Below, in pieces: positions 1 through 8,516 of a stretch of DNA of 48,044 bases. Below the pieces are notes generated by a model that worked only from the letters and a program-made list of their open reading frames with translations, was not told the origin of the DNA and ran no database searches. The position numbers and the translations under genes are program-made. The DNA comes from Candidatus Zixiibacteriota bacterium (GTDB lineage: Bacteria > Zixibacteria > MSB-5A5 > UM-FILTER-46-8), in the NCBI GenBank assembly GCA_014730345.1, contig WJIJ01000139.1, positions 1-48,044 of the forward strand, in the 5' to 3' direction. Position 1 is the stretch's first letter. Each line of letters begins with the position of its first letter.

Positions 1-1163
1 GAGTTCAATACAATCTCGATCATTATGTAGAACCCATAAACCCACAATATCTCTTCCCGCAATTCCGGATAAATAAACTGCGCGAACCACAACGCGAACA
101 ATGCCAAGGCTTCATACCAGTTGAAGCGCAGGTTCGCCAGGATTAAAAATCCCAGCAGTGATTGCATCGCGGTCATTAATATCTCCACCCGGTGGAGGTG
201 GTCGAATTCGATGGTATAGATACCTCCCCTGGAGAAACAGTAGACGATGGGAATTATTCCGATAAGCAGGGTCAATTCGGCGATACAGGAAGACATCATG
301 TTTAACAACGCCATTGGCGCTTTACGCACAGTCTTGGCCCAGTAGAACGCCGATATCTTCTCCGGGAATTCCGAGAGGAACGGCGCCACCCACTGCACAA
401 AAACGAATGTGGATACGCCGAGGGTGATTGAAAGGCCGAGCATACTGTCAAGGAAAGGTTCGGCAATAACAATAATACCTCCGCCGCCAATTATGAAACA
501 ACTCCATACGAGGCTGTTGCGGAGCCATCGCTTCCGGGTAAGTATAAATCTGGGAACCGGCTCCGCGTCTTTTATCTTCTCTTCTTCTTCGGGCGGAAGC
601 TTCAAGAGTATGGTGATATATAAAAAGTAGAGGATAAAAAGAATTAAAGTATCGATAAGGTGAAGCGTTCCCTTGGCGGCTATGTAAAAAGCATAGATCG
701 TGGGCACGAATAATCCCATGAGTTCCACCGAATGGTGTTTCTCCAATTGTATCATGGCGGTTCTGCCGGTTACCCTGCTTTTCAAATTGAAGATAAAGTT
801 TACGAAGAATATTAGAGGCCAGCCGAGCCCTACCAGCAACCTGAGCGCGCCGGTGAAATTGGCGGTCATCAAACCGATATTCTCCGGTGTGGGAAACTGC
901 CCGGCCCGGTAGGCGATAACTCCTTCAATAGCGAACTCCGGCAATGTTTGAATCAACGCCAGCAATGTCAAGGCGAATCCCTGGGAAACTAAAAACTGGG
1001 CGGACTCCGCCCCCCAGGCGATTACTATCGCTGACATCAAAATGCCCGGAAAGGTCCATATAGCGGATGCCGCTTTGGCTTTGGCCGCTTCTTGAGTTAG
1101 TTCGGTACCGCCGTGTAATGCCGCCCCTCCGATATACTTTTTAAGTCTGTTGATTGGTATCAT
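1..1163 (-). CDS. Na+/Ca2+ exchanger-like (CaCA family) membrane antiporter, 3' end cut by window
   Basis: I translated this frame by hand. It starts at ATG 1163-1161, stays open to base 1, and continues beyond the window, so at least 387 residues are visible. The protein is very hydrophobic with about ten membrane segments. Two related repeats carry acidic-residue motifs of the exchanger alpha-repeats: QTLPEFAIEG near residue 74 and APFLSEFPEK in the second half. A charged linker (PPEEEEKIKDAEP) lies between the halves. CaCA members exchange Ca2+ or related cations for Na+ or H+ across the inner membrane; the ion used here is not evident. The start overlaps the stop of the EIIA/CBS gene as ATGA, so the two are almost certainly translated together. 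The canonical Gly-Asn signature is not clear, so this is a divergent member. Confidence 0.7.
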   Translation of the reverse strand, partial: MIPINRLKKYIGGAALHGGTELTQEAAKAKAASAIWTFPGILMSAIVIAWGAESAQFLVSQGFALTLLALIQTLPEFAIEGVIAYRAGQFPTPENIGLMTANFTGALRLLVGLGWPLIFFVNFIFNLKSRVTGRTAMIQLEKHHSVELMGLFVPTIYAFYIAAKGTLHLIDTLILFILYFLYITILLKLPPEEEEKIKDAEPVPRFILTRKRWLRNSLVWSCFIIGGGGIIVIAEPFLDSMLGLSITLGVSTFVFVQWVAPFLSEFPEKISAFYWAKTVRKAPMALLNMMSSCIAELTLLIGIIPIVYCFSRGGIYTIEFDHLHRVEILMTAMQSLLGFLILANLRFNWYEALALFALWFAQFIYPELREEILWVYGFYIMIEIVLN

Positions 1164-2065
1164 CCTCTCACAATTCTGTCAATGATGTCACGTGCGCTGA
1201 TTATCCCGATTAGTTTGCCGTTGTCTACAACCGCTACCCGCCTCGCGCCCTTGAATAACATCAGGGCTACCACTTCGGTAATGGAACTGTCCGGTTTTAC
1301 CGATGCCATGGGCGTGGTCATAACCTTTTTGACTGAAATTTTATCCTCTTCCCTGAGCAATTCCTCCAACGGTTCCGATTCCGGAAGTTCGGCGAGGTTA
1401 GCCAATAAAGTTTGATAATTGGGCATGGCAAATTTCAGCAGGTCTATATCGGTAACTTCTCCCAGCAACACGCCGCCGTCGTCCACCACCGGTAGCCCCG
1501 ATATTTTATATTTGAAAAATAGATTGGCGACATCGCGAAGCGTGCTCTCCGGATGAACAGTTACCAGCCGGTCGGATATTATATCCATGACCCGAAGTTT
1601 CTGGGCAACCTCGATATTGGCATCGAAAAAAACTTCGATAACCTCGTTGCTGTCTTTCGCTTTAATCAGATTGGCTACAACGTTGGGAGTTTTAGCGAAT
1701 GTAGCTACCGCGGAAAGCGTTTGCAGGAAATACCTCGGAACGCTTTTGGGGGTTAGTATCAAAACGAAAATTTGGACCGCCTTTTTATCGGGCGATTTCA
1801 ATTTCAATCCCTGCTTACACAACCCAACGGCGATTATCAGGTCATCTACTTCGTCTGTCCGCGCGTGGGGTATAGCGAAACCGCTGCCGATCGCCGTGGA
1901 GGAAAGGGTTTCACGGGCAAGCACCGCGTTTAAAACTTCCTTCATGTCGAATCCGGGATTTTTAGCGGATATCAGCCCTAACAACTCCTTGATTACATCC
2001 GCAAGAAGTGTCGCCTTAATATCAACTTTTACCAGCGCCGGATCTAATAACGATGCTAACTTCAT
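1160..2065 (-). CDS. PTS EIIA-2 (PtsN/Fru-type) domain fused to a CBS-domain pair
   Basis: The protein has 301 residues from ATG 2065. Residues 1-145 are a PTS EIIA type-2 domain with the phosphorylatable His in the motif FAIPHAR (about His67). Residues 155-301 are two CBS motifs, MDIISDRLVTVHPESTL and VKKVMTTPMASVKPDSS, which in other proteins bind adenine nucleotides. No EIIB or EIIC is nearby, so this is more likely a regulator, like EIIA-Ntr, than a sugar transporter part. An upstream in-frame TTG at 2077 would lie at the predicted transcription start, whereas ATG 2065 has GGTG seven bases before it; I therefore chose the ATG. The stop overlaps the start of the antiporter gene, which suggests that this protein controls cation exchange. 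Confidence 0.85.
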   Translation of the reverse strand: MKLASLLDPALVKVDIKATLLADVIKELLGLISAKNPGFDMKEVLNAVLARETLSSTAIGSGFAIPHARTDEVDDLIIAVGLCKQGLKLKSPDKKAVQIFVLILTPKSVPRYFLQTLSAVATFAKTPNVVANLIKAKDSNEVIEVFFDANIEVAQKLRVMDIISDRLVTVHPESTLRDVANLFFKYKISGLPVVDDGGVLLGEVTDIDLLKFAMPNYQTLLANLAELPESEPLEELLREEDKISVKKVMTTPMASVKPDSSITEVVALMLFKGARRVAVVDNGKLIGIISARDIIDRIVRG

Positions 2066-2085
2066 ACAATTCACCAATTTTTGAA

Positions 2086-2114
2086 ATCATAAGTAAGTTT
2101 TAAATCGGTGTCAA
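2086..2114 (-). promoter_or_regulatory. sigma-70-type promoter for the EIIA/CBS-antiporter operon
   Basis: On the minus strand TTGACA (2114-2109) is followed by a 17-base spacer and TATGAT (2091-2086). The -35 is perfect and the -10 matches five of six bases. Transcription would start near 2079, giving a leader of about 14 bases before ATG 2065. Confidence 0.7.
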
Positions 2115-2143
2115 TATAATTCCTTTCACTATCATTATTTAAA

Positions 2144-2173
2144 TTGACAATACGCAGGCTAAGATGTTATCCT
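2144..2173 (+). promoter_or_regulatory. probable sigma-70 promoter for the SPOR lipoprotein gene
   Basis: TTGACA (2144-2149), an 18-base spacer and TATCCT (2168-2173) stand 45 bases before ATG 2218. The promoter is divergent from the EIIA/CBS promoter in the same short intergenic region. Confidence 0.5.
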
Positions 2174-2217
2174 GTAACATAAAGGAAGTTTAACAGGCCA
2201 AACTGCAAGGAGGAAGC

Positions 2218-2634
2218 ATGGCATACAGAATTATTTTATCCGCGTTTTTGGCTCTTTCGGTTATCATGGCGCTCGGTTGCGGCAAGGGTGATAAGGAACC
2301 CGAAGTCCAGCAACAGGTAACCGAACAGCCCGAAGTAGATACAACCCGGCAAATGGCGCAGGAACCTGTTTCCAAGTTCAATAATCCCTCTTTCAGGAAA
2401 AAAGGATACTGCGTACAGGTTTATTCATTCAAGGAATATCCACGGGCCAAGGAAGCGGCTATCAAATTTACCAATCGAGGTTATACCACATACATCGAAG
2501 ATGTCGAAGTTATCGGCGAGGGAATCTATCACCGGGTGCGCATAGGAAGTTTCTCTTCCGTGAAAGAAGCCCAGAGAATCTGCAGGGAGCTGAAAGCGCG
2601 CTACGGCGTTAATTGCTGGGTGGATAAAGATTAA
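2218..2634 (+). CDS. SPOR-domain lipoprotein
   Basis: The protein has 138 residues. The N-terminus is a lipoprotein signal (MAYRIILSAFLALSVIMALGC) with the lipobox ALGC and modified Cys21. A charged, Gln/Glu-rich linker follows. Residues about 63-138 match the SPOR fold: YCVQVYSFKEYPRAKEAA, then GIYHRVRIGSFSSVKEAQ. SPOR domains bind peptidoglycan strands stripped of stem peptides, often at division septa, so the protein probably sits on the periplasmic face of a membrane and touches the wall. A strong ribosome site, AAGGAGG, lies five bases before the ATG. The gene appears to have its own promoter. Its partner proteins are unknown. Confidence 0.85.
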   Translation: MAYRIILSAFLALSVIMALGCGKGDKEPEVQQQVTEQPEVDTTRQMAQEPVSKFNNPSFRKKGYCVQVYSFKEYPRAKEAAIKFTNRGYTTYIEDVEVIGEGIYHRVRIGSFSSVKEAQRICRELKARYGVNCWVDKD

Positions 2635-2700
2635 CGAAACTCGGGGATTATTCCCGCGTATTATTTACTAACAATTATTAATTTATTATGGAATGGTATT

Positions 2701-3027
2701 ATGACTGAATATGTTGTTAAACGGCAATCCTCCCTGACCGCCGCTTTTCTGTGGATGTTTTTTATATCTATACTTCTTTTCTGGCTGCCGGTCCTGGGAC
2801 CTTTCATCGGAGGTCTCGTCGGAGGCAAAAAGGCCGGCTCGGTAGGCAGGGGCTTTATGGCATCACTGCTTCCCGCCCTGGTCATTGCTTTATTTTTGAT
2901 TTTTATTACCGGAAGTTTTGTGCTTCCTCCGGTGGCGGCGGTAGTTGGCGGCGCCATAATTATTGTTTACATCGCCAATCTATCATCGATGATAATCGGC
3001 GCGATTGTCGGCGGCGCCCTGGCCTGA
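2701..3027 (+). CDS. small glycine-rich integral membrane protein, unknown function
   Basis: The product has 108 residues with three hydrophobic segments, at roughly residues 13-39, 52-72 and 75-107. Several Gly-Gly and Gly-x-x-x-Gly patterns (GPFIGGLVGGKKAGSVGRG, IIGAIVGGALA) resemble small-residue helix packing in channel-like or DUF-type membrane proteins. I do not recognise a named family with certainty. No strong Shine-Dalgarno is visible before the ATG, only GGAATGG. It lies 66 bases after the SPOR lipoprotein gene and ends at a clear terminator, so it may share that transcript. Confidence 0.65.
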   Translation: MTEYVVKRQSSLTAAFLWMFFISILLFWLPVLGPFIGGLVGGKKAGSVGRGFMASLLPALVIALFLIFITGSFVLPPVAAVVGGAIIIVYIANLSSMIIGAIVGGALA

Positions 3028-3050
3028 GCAAATTTGAAAATATAACCCAA

Positions 3051-3080
3051 AAAACCGCCGGCGATAGCTCCGGCGGTTTT
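3051..3080. terminator. bidirectional intrinsic terminator
   Basis: A perfect 11-bp inverted repeat (AAAACCGCCGG with CCGGCGGTTTT) encloses an 8-base loop and has A/T runs on both sides. It lies between convergent genes and can serve both the small membrane protein and the rubrerythrin-like gene. Confidence 0.9.
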
Positions 3081-3117
3081 TATTTTGCTGAAAACTGTCT
3101 GATCAAAATATGCGGGG

Positions 3118-3603
3118 TTATTCGAAACGCTCGAGAATTTTCCTGATTTTTGCCGCGTGACCCTTTTCGAATTTTACCAGGTATTGAAAGGTCTCTTTAC
3201 CTTTCGGATCCTCGGTTTTATCCACCAATCCGCTGTATAGCTTCACCGCGTCTTCTTCAAGCCTCAATCCTATTTTCAATATTTCTTTAGGAGATGTCGA
3301 TTCCGAGACATCATCAATAAAATCCTCGTGAATCTCGGCCATACGCTCATCGATATCGGGAAGGCCCGGCTTGCGCAGTACATCGGCTATCGTATTCCAC
3401 ATCTCCGAACGCACCAGGCTGTCATACTGGCCCTCCAAAATCCGGAAATGTTCTTTTTCCTCGTTTGCGAGAAACTCAAGAATTTCCACAAGCTGTTCAT
3501 CCTGGGAAACTTCTATACCCTTTTTATAGAAAACATAAGCCATTAGCTCTTGCTGTATGCCCTTGTTTAGTCCGTCAAGGACCGCTTTTTCTACTGGTGA
3601 CAT
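3118..3603 (-). CDS. rubrerythrin-like ferritin-superfamily protein (no rubredoxin domain)
   Basis: This 161-residue protein fits one four-helix ferritin-like bundle. The expected diiron ligands are visible as two pairs: Glu in QQELMAYVFY and E-x-x-H in NEEKEHF in the first half, then Glu in LEEDAVKLY and E-x-x-H in FEKGHA near the C-terminus. The C-terminal rubredoxin domain of classical rubrerythrin is absent, so a separate electron donor would be needed if it acts as a peroxidase. The family protects against peroxide in anaerobes and microaerophiles. AAGGAG stands five bases before the ATG, and a good promoter lies just upstream. It is a single-gene unit facing the terminator at 3051-3080. 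Confidence 0.85.
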   Translation of the reverse strand: MSPVEKAVLDGLNKGIQQELMAYVFYKKGIEVSQDEQLVEILEFLANEEKEHFRILEGQYDSLVRSEMWNTIADVLRKPGLPDIDERMAEIHEDFIDDVSESTSPKEILKIGLRLEEDAVKLYSGLVDKTEDPKGKETFQYLVKFEKGHAAKIRKILERFE

Positions 3604-3642
3604 TACAACTCCTTATTGTTAATATCCATCTCATTCCTACTG

Positions 3643-3671
3643 AATTTAATAATAACCCTTACGGGAGTCAA
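3643..3671 (-). promoter_or_regulatory. sigma-70-type promoter for the rubrerythrin-like gene
   Basis: On the minus strand TTGACT (3671-3666), a 17-base spacer and TAAATT (3648-3643) would start transcription near 3636, about 33 bases before the ATG. I saw no obvious PerR or Fur operator over it. Confidence 0.5.
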
Positions 3672-3924
3672 TTGTTCCTTGGGCAATAGTATGGGAAAGG
3701 GGTCAGGAAATATCCCCAAAATACCCGCTTAAACAAACCGCTATACCTGGAGGAAAACAATAAACATTAAGAATGGCAATAGCTTATGGTCCAATCAGCA
3801 TAAAAGCGCGAATGAACTTATATAATATAACTTCATATAAAATAAATGTCGGCGGCTATTGGTGCAATTCATTAACGGGCATTTAAAAATATTGCCAATA
3901 TATGATAATATAGGTAAATTTAGC

Positions 3925-3952
3925 TTTTCATTCGGCGAATCTTGTATATAAT
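3925..3952 (+). promoter_or_regulatory. probable promoter for the exported protein / DUF3566 / gltX unit
   Basis: TTTTCA (3925-3930), a 16-base spacer and a perfect TATAAT (3947-3952) lie 43 bases before ATG 3996. The -35 matches only four of six bases. Confidence 0.5.
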
Positions 3953-3995
3953 TACAGCTTAAGAGAAATAAATAATCATCGGAAAGGAGATAAAT

Positions 3996-4766
3996 ATGCT
4001 AAGGCGTTTGTTATCGGTAGTTATCATCTTATTGCTTGTTTCATCTGTAGCGGCTTATGCTGAAAAGCCAAACATCAAGAAGGTGGCGGAACTGACCAAA
4101 TATAAACTCGAATGGGCTGGTTACTGGTATGGGAAAAGCCGGACCGGACTCCCTTACTATACTGAGCTTCCCCTGCTGATCAAAGACGAAGGTTATGACA
4201 TCTATGAAGTGGTTATCAACCGCCAGATTGAAATCCCCGGATTCGATGGGGCATTGGTGCCTTACAATAAATTCTCGCTCTTCCAGGGGTTGCTGATTGA
4301 GCAGGAGGTGGAGTCGCAGTATTTGAAGGTTCCCGATGAACTCGACGAATTCAAGGAAAACGGGGTTATATACGATGAAAGCATCACGCTTACCGATGAC
4401 TGGCGTCCTGTCCAGGGTGATGATTCGATAACCACCCGTTTTTTGGAAGAAATTCTTTATGATATGGATAAGTTTTTCACATTTAACCGGGACAGTATCG
4501 GTGACCTTTCAAGCAGGGACTCGGTCAGGGTCAGATTGAACAAGTTTACCGCTCACGACCGGGAAGTTTATATGCTGGTGGATGGACTGGAAAACGTTTA
4601 TTTTTTTAAAATCCATCAACGCTGGCCGATCCCCGATCAACAGCATTGCATGTGGGACCGGAAAGACCTTAGATTTTTCAACAAAGACCTTCTCGCCAAG
4701 ATTGAGGAAAACTGCACGGTACATTATTTGAATATCGCCGATGACTATCCCATTAGCGGAAGGTGA
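3996..4766 (+). CDS. exported protein of unknown function
   Basis: The 256-residue product has a classical signal peptide, MLRRLLSVVIILLLVSSVAAYA, probably cleaved after AYA near residue 22, so it is periplasmic or secreted. The mature part is rich in Tyr, Asp and Glu, with no transmembrane segment, repeat or catalytic motif that I can name. Two cysteines (in HCMWDRK and ENCTVHY) could form a disulfide. AAGGAG stands seven bases before the ATG. The next gene starts six bases after its stop, so it is probably cotranscribed with the DUF3566-like protein and gltX. Whether it is functionally linked to them is unknown. Confidence 0.75.
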   Translation: MLRRLLSVVIILLLVSSVAAYAEKPNIKKVAELTKYKLEWAGYWYGKSRTGLPYYTELPLLIKDEGYDIYEVVINRQIEIPGFDGALVPYNKFSLFQGLLIEQEVESQYLKVPDELDEFKENGVIYDESITLTDDWRPVQGDDSITTRFLEEILYDMDKFFTFNRDSIGDLSSRDSVRVRLNKFTAHDREVYMLVDGLENVYFFKIHQRWPIPDQQHCMWDRKDLRFFNKDLLAKIEENCTVHYLNIADDYPISGR

Positions 4767-4772
4767 TAGATA

Positions 4773-5252
4773 ATGAAATATTACGTTCGCAGGATAAGCG
4801 TATGGTCTGTCGTTAAAATCACGTTTCTTTTAAATGGTATTTTCGGCGCGCTGATCGGTTTGTTTATCGGTTTTATCCTGCTGATTTTCAGCGCGGTATT
4901 TACGAGATTCGGGGGTTACATGCCCCCGCAGGCCGATATTTTACCAACTTTTGCCGGAGGCGTATTATCGGTAATTTTCCTGCCGGTATTTTACGGCTTC
5001 ATGCTGGCTATCGTTAACGGTATCATAATCACCGCGATAGTGGTCTGGTTGTATAACATCCTCGCCGGAGCTCTGGGCGGAGTTGAGGTGGAACTGGAAG
5101 CAACAAAGATTCAAAGCTCGGCGCCGCCCCCGCCGAAGCCCAAACCGGCGCCGGATGTAAAACCGGTACAACCATCACCGACACGTCCGGAACCGGAGGA
5201 CAACAACCCGGGGGAACCGCCTAAAAGATCCGAAGGAGGAGTAGATGTCTGA
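4773..5252 (+). CDS. DUF3566-like membrane protein with Pro-rich tail
   Basis: The protein has 159 residues. The pattern VRRISVWSVVKITFLLNG, a first long hydrophobic stretch, then a second ending in VVWLYNILAGALGGVEVEL, matches what I recall of the DUF3566 family (Arg-x-x-x-WSV-K start, YN...GGve end). Membrane segments are at about residues 14-42 and 58-95. Residues about 110-159 form a Pro/Glu/Lys-rich tail (APPPPKPKPAPDVKPVQPSP) that is probably disordered and, by the usual topology, cytoplasmic. The function of the family is not established. Its last eight bases overlap gltX and contain the gltX ribosome site, so the two are translationally coupled. Confidence 0.65.
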   Translation: MKYYVRRISVWSVVKITFLLNGIFGALIGLFIGFILLIFSAVFTRFGGYMPPQADILPTFAGGVLSVIFLPVFYGFMLAIVNGIIITAIVVWLYNILAGALGGVEVELEATKIQSSAPPPPKPKPAPDVKPVQPSPTRPEPEDNNPGEPPKRSEGGVDV

Positions 5253-6705
5253 TAATATAGCGGTGAGAATGGCGCCCTCACCCAGTGGATTTCTTCATGT
5301 CGGCGCCGCGCGCACGGCTATATTTAACTACCTTTTCGCCCGCCATCACGGCGGAAAATTTATCATCAGGGTCGAGGACACTGACGAAAAACGTTCCTCC
5401 GAAGAGATGATACAGGCTATCCTCGAAGGTCTTAAATGGATGAATATCGACTGGGATGGTGAGATCCATTTCCAGTCCAAACGATTCGATGTTTACCGTG
5501 AACATGCCCTTAACCTGCTCAATGATGACAAAGCCTATTATTGTTACTGTACCCCGGATGAACTTAACGAGAAAAGGCAGAAAGCGCAGAAAGAAAAACG
5601 TACTTTTCTCTACGACCGAAAATGCCGGGACCTTTCCGATGAAGACCGGGCGGCTATGGACGCTGAAGGCAGACGCAAAGTACTGCGCATAAAAATGCCC
5701 ATCGAGGGAGAGGGCAGTTTCGATGATGTTATTGCCGGAACTCTAAAGCGTGATTACCGTGAACTCGATGACTGGATTATCATGCGCCCCGACGGCAGGT
5801 GCACGTATAATTTCTGCTGTGTGGTCGATGACCACCTGATGGGCATCTCTCACGTTATCCGCGGCAACGATCATATTACCAATACCTTCAAACAGGTTGT
5901 AACCTATGACGCGCTGGGATGGAAACGCCCGGTATTCGCCCATATCCCCCTTATCCTGGGCAAGGATAAGAGCAAGATTTCCAAACGCCACGGGGCGGTG
6001 TCGGTAACCGAGTATCGAAACCAGGGGATTTTCCCGGAAACGTTGTTCAACTTTCTCTCCCTTTTGGGCTGGAATCCCGGCGATGACCGGGAGATAATGA
6101 CGCGCGATGAACTTATAGAAGCGTTCCGGCTGGAGAGGATTTCCCCGCGTAATGCCGTGTTCGACCCGGTGAAGCTCGAGTGGATGAATTCGGAATACAT
6201 ACGCAGGATGGATGATAACGAGCTTCTCGATAAAGCCCGCTGGTCACTTATCGAAGCAGGTTTAACTACCCGTCTTTCGATTGAATCACACTGGAAATGG
6301 CACCTGCGCGTAGTACAGCTTCTCAAGGAGAGAGTGAAAACGCTCAATGATTTTCCACGGATGGCGCGGTATTTTTATACCGATGAGTTCGATTATGATG
6401 AAAAGGGGCAGAAAAAGCATTTCTTCAAAGAACCGGACGACTCGCTGGATATGTTGAAGAGATTTCGCGATGAACTTTCCCGTGTCGGAGATGACTTCCG
6501 GCAGGATGAAATTGAAGCCGCGCTCAGGGGTCTGTCAGAGAAGATGCATATCAAACCCGCGTTACTGATTCACCCCACCAGGCTGGCGGTTACCGGCATG
6601 ACCGGCGGCCCCGGGCTGTTTGAACTGATGGAACTATTGGGCAAAGAGAAATGTTTACAGCGAATCAACCGGGCTATCGAGTATATTCAACAAAAACCGG
6701 ATTAA
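5245..6705 (+). CDS. gltX: glutamyl-tRNA synthetase
   Basis: At 486 residues this is the usual length for a class I GluRS. The ATP-binding signatures are both present: the HIGH-type motif PSPSGFLHVGAART near residues 11-24 and the KMSKS-type motif DKSKISKRHG near residue 240. A zinc-site pattern, CYCTPDE followed by YDRKC, lies at about residues 98-130. The enzyme charges tRNA-Glu with glutamate in the cytoplasm. Because glnS follows directly, this GluRS is probably of the discriminating type; that is inference. It starts within the end of the DUF3566-like gene, with GAAGGAGG about six bases upstream of ATG 5245. Confidence 0.97.
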   Translation: MSDNIAVRMAPSPSGFLHVGAARTAIFNYLFARHHGGKFIIRVEDTDEKRSSEEMIQAILEGLKWMNIDWDGEIHFQSKRFDVYREHALNLLNDDKAYYCYCTPDELNEKRQKAQKEKRTFLYDRKCRDLSDEDRAAMDAEGRRKVLRIKMPIEGEGSFDDVIAGTLKRDYRELDDWIIMRPDGRCTYNFCCVVDDHLMGISHVIRGNDHITNTFKQVVTYDALGWKRPVFAHIPLILGKDKSKISKRHGAVSVTEYRNQGIFPETLFNFLSLLGWNPGDDREIMTRDELIEAFRLERISPRNAVFDPVKLEWMNSEYIRRMDDNELLDKARWSLIEAGLTTRLSIESHWKWHLRVVQLLKERVKTLNDFPRMARYFYTDEFDYDEKGQKKHFFKEPDDSLDMLKRFRDELSRVGDDFRQDEIEAALRGLSEKMHIKPALLIHPTRLAVTGMTGGPGLFELMELLGKEKCLQRINRAIEYIQQKPD

Positions 6706-6765
6706 AAAAAGCAACCCCACGCCGATTATAACGTAAAGATACAAATTCAATGAGGGTTTACATAA

Positions 6766-8445
6766 ATGGCTGAGAACGAGAACAAGGCATATAAAGATTT
6801 TATCCGCACTATTATAGACGAAGACCTGAAAATCGGAAAGAACGACGGCAGGGTGCATACCCGATTCCCGCCAGAACCCAACGGCTACCTGCATATCGGG
6901 CATGCCAAATCTATATGCTTGAACTTCGGTATCGCCGAGGAATACGGCGGGCTCTGCAACCTCCGCTACGATGACACCAATCCGGTGAAAGAAGATGTAG
7001 AATATGTTGATTCCATTAAAGAGGATGTGCGATGGCTCGGTTTCGATTGGGATGACCGGGAATTTTACGCTTCCGATTATTTCGATAAACTATATGACTA
7101 CGCCGTTCAACTGATAAAAGACGGCAAAGCCTATGTGGACGACCTCAGCCAGGAAGAAATCCGCGAGTATCGCGGCACATTAACCGAACCGGGCAAAGAG
7201 AGCCCGTACAGGAACCGGACCGTAGAGGAAAATCTTGACCTTTTTACCCGAATGCGCGACGGCGAATTCAAAGACGGGGAGAAGGTACTGCGGGCAAAAA
7301 TTGACATGACTTCCGGTAATATCAATATGCGCGACCCGGCGGTTTATCGTATCAAGCACGCGTCGCATCACCGTACCGGCGATAAGTGGTGTATTTACCC
7401 TATGTATGATTTCACTCATTGCCTGTCTGATTCCATCGAAGGTATCACCCACTCGATATGCACACTCGAATTCGAGGACCACCGTCCGCTTTATGATTGG
7501 TTCCTTGAACAACTAAGAGTGCATCATCCACAGCAGATAGAGTTTGCCCGGCTGAATTTATCGTATACGATAATGAGCAAGCGCAAATTGCTGAGTTTGG
7601 TTAAGGAAGGCAAGGTCAGCGGCTGGGATGACCCCCGTATGCCCACAATCTGCGGTTTGCGCAGAAGGGGATATACTCCGGAATCTATCCGCGGGTTCGC
7701 CGAACGCATCGGCGTGGCCAAGCGCGACAGCGTGGTTGATATCGCCCTGCTCGAACACATTCTCCGGGACGACTTGAACAAACGCGCCGACCGGGTGATG
7801 GCGGTTTTAAATCCCCTAAAGGTGGTAATCGAGAATTACCCGGAAGGGGAGGTGGAGGAACTGAATGCCATCAATAACCCGGAAGATGAATCGGCTGGAA
7901 TGCGCAAGATTCCGTTCTCGCGGGAAATATTCATCGAGCGTGATGACTTCCGCGAGGACCCGCCTAAGAAATTCTTCCGGCTGGCGCCCGGGCGGGAGGT
8001 TCGTTTGAAACACGCGTATTTCATCAAGTGCGAAGATGTAATAAAGGACGATAATGGCGAAATCGTTGAGCTACGATGCACTTACGACCCGGCTACCAAG
8101 AGCGGCGAAGCCTCCGACGGAAGAAAGGTGAAAGGGACACTGCACTGGGTTTCAACGGCGCACGCGATTGACGCTGAAGTGCGTATGTATGACCGGCTTT
8201 TCAAAACGGAGAATCCGGGCGCCAATGGCGATTTCATGGATGATTTGAATCCCGATTCGCTTGATGTCCTCGCCGGATGCAAAGTCGAACCCAAATTAAC
8301 TCACGCTAATCCCGGCGAAAGCTTCCAGTTTTTGCGCAAGGGATATTTCTGCGTGGACACAGATTCCACCCCCGAAAAACTTGTCTTTAACCAGACCGTC
8401 GGCCTCCGCGACAGTTGGGCGAAAATTGAAGGGAAGAAAAAGTAA
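6766..8445 (+). CDS. glnS: glutaminyl-tRNA synthetase
   Basis: The 559-residue product is a GlnRS. It has the glutamine-type HIGH motif ([15 protein letters not shown], about residues 30-45), the YDDTNP segment that follows it, the KMSKS equivalent TIMSKRKL near residue 268, and the two-barrel anticodon-binding region in the C-terminal half. Its length is close to the E. coli enzyme, with no YqeY extension. Charging tRNA-Gln directly would make the GatCAB transamidation route unnecessary for Gln. It starts 60 bases after gltX with no terminator between them, so the two are probably cotranscribed. GAGGG lies about ten bases before the ATG, which is a weak site. Confidence 0.97.
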   Translation: MAENENKAYKDFIRTIIDEDLKIGKNDGRVHTRFPPEPNGYLHIGHAKSICLNFGIAEEYGGLCNLRYDDTNPVKEDVEYVDSIKEDVRWLGFDWDDREFYASDYFDKLYDYAVQLIKDGKAYVDDLSQEEIREYRGTLTEPGKESPYRNRTVEENLDLFTRMRDGEFKDGEKVLRAKIDMTSGNINMRDPAVYRIKHASHHRTGDKWCIYPMYDFTHCLSDSIEGITHSICTLEFEDHRPLYDWFLEQLRVHHPQQIEFARLNLSYTIMSKRKLLSLVKEGKVSGWDDPRMPTICGLRRRGYTPESIRGFAERIGVAKRDSVVDIALLEHILRDDLNKRADRVMAVLNPLKVVIENYPEGEVEELNAINNPEDESAGMRKIPFSREIFIERDDFREDPPKKFFRLAPGREVRLKHAYFIKCEDVIKDDNGEIVELRCTYDPATKSGEASDGRKVKGTLHWVSTAHAIDAEVRMYDRLFKTENPGANGDFMDDLNPDSLDVLAGCKVEPKLTHANPGESFQFLRKGYFCVDTDSTPEKLVFNQTVGLRDSWAKIEGKKK

Positions 8446-8516
8446 CTTACTTATTCTTCCCTGCCCAAAATTGATAATGTTTCTGTAGAGTTAATGCTCC
8501 CGCTGTTTAAGGAAGA

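Larger units (their letters stand above)
3604..3995. other. gene-free, AT-rich intergenic region between divergent genes
   Basis: This 392-base gap holds a promoter at each end. A GGAGG at about 3751 is followed only by codons lacking a usable start at the right distance. A 36-codon reading frame from ATG 3774 has its nearest GGAGG about 20 bases away, too far to use. I see no RNA gene here. Confidence 0.5.

Noticed and set aside
3751..3884. Small gene after the GGAGG at about 3751
   Set aside because: No ATG, GTG or TTG lies at a usable distance; the 36-codon frame from 3774 is about 20 bases away.
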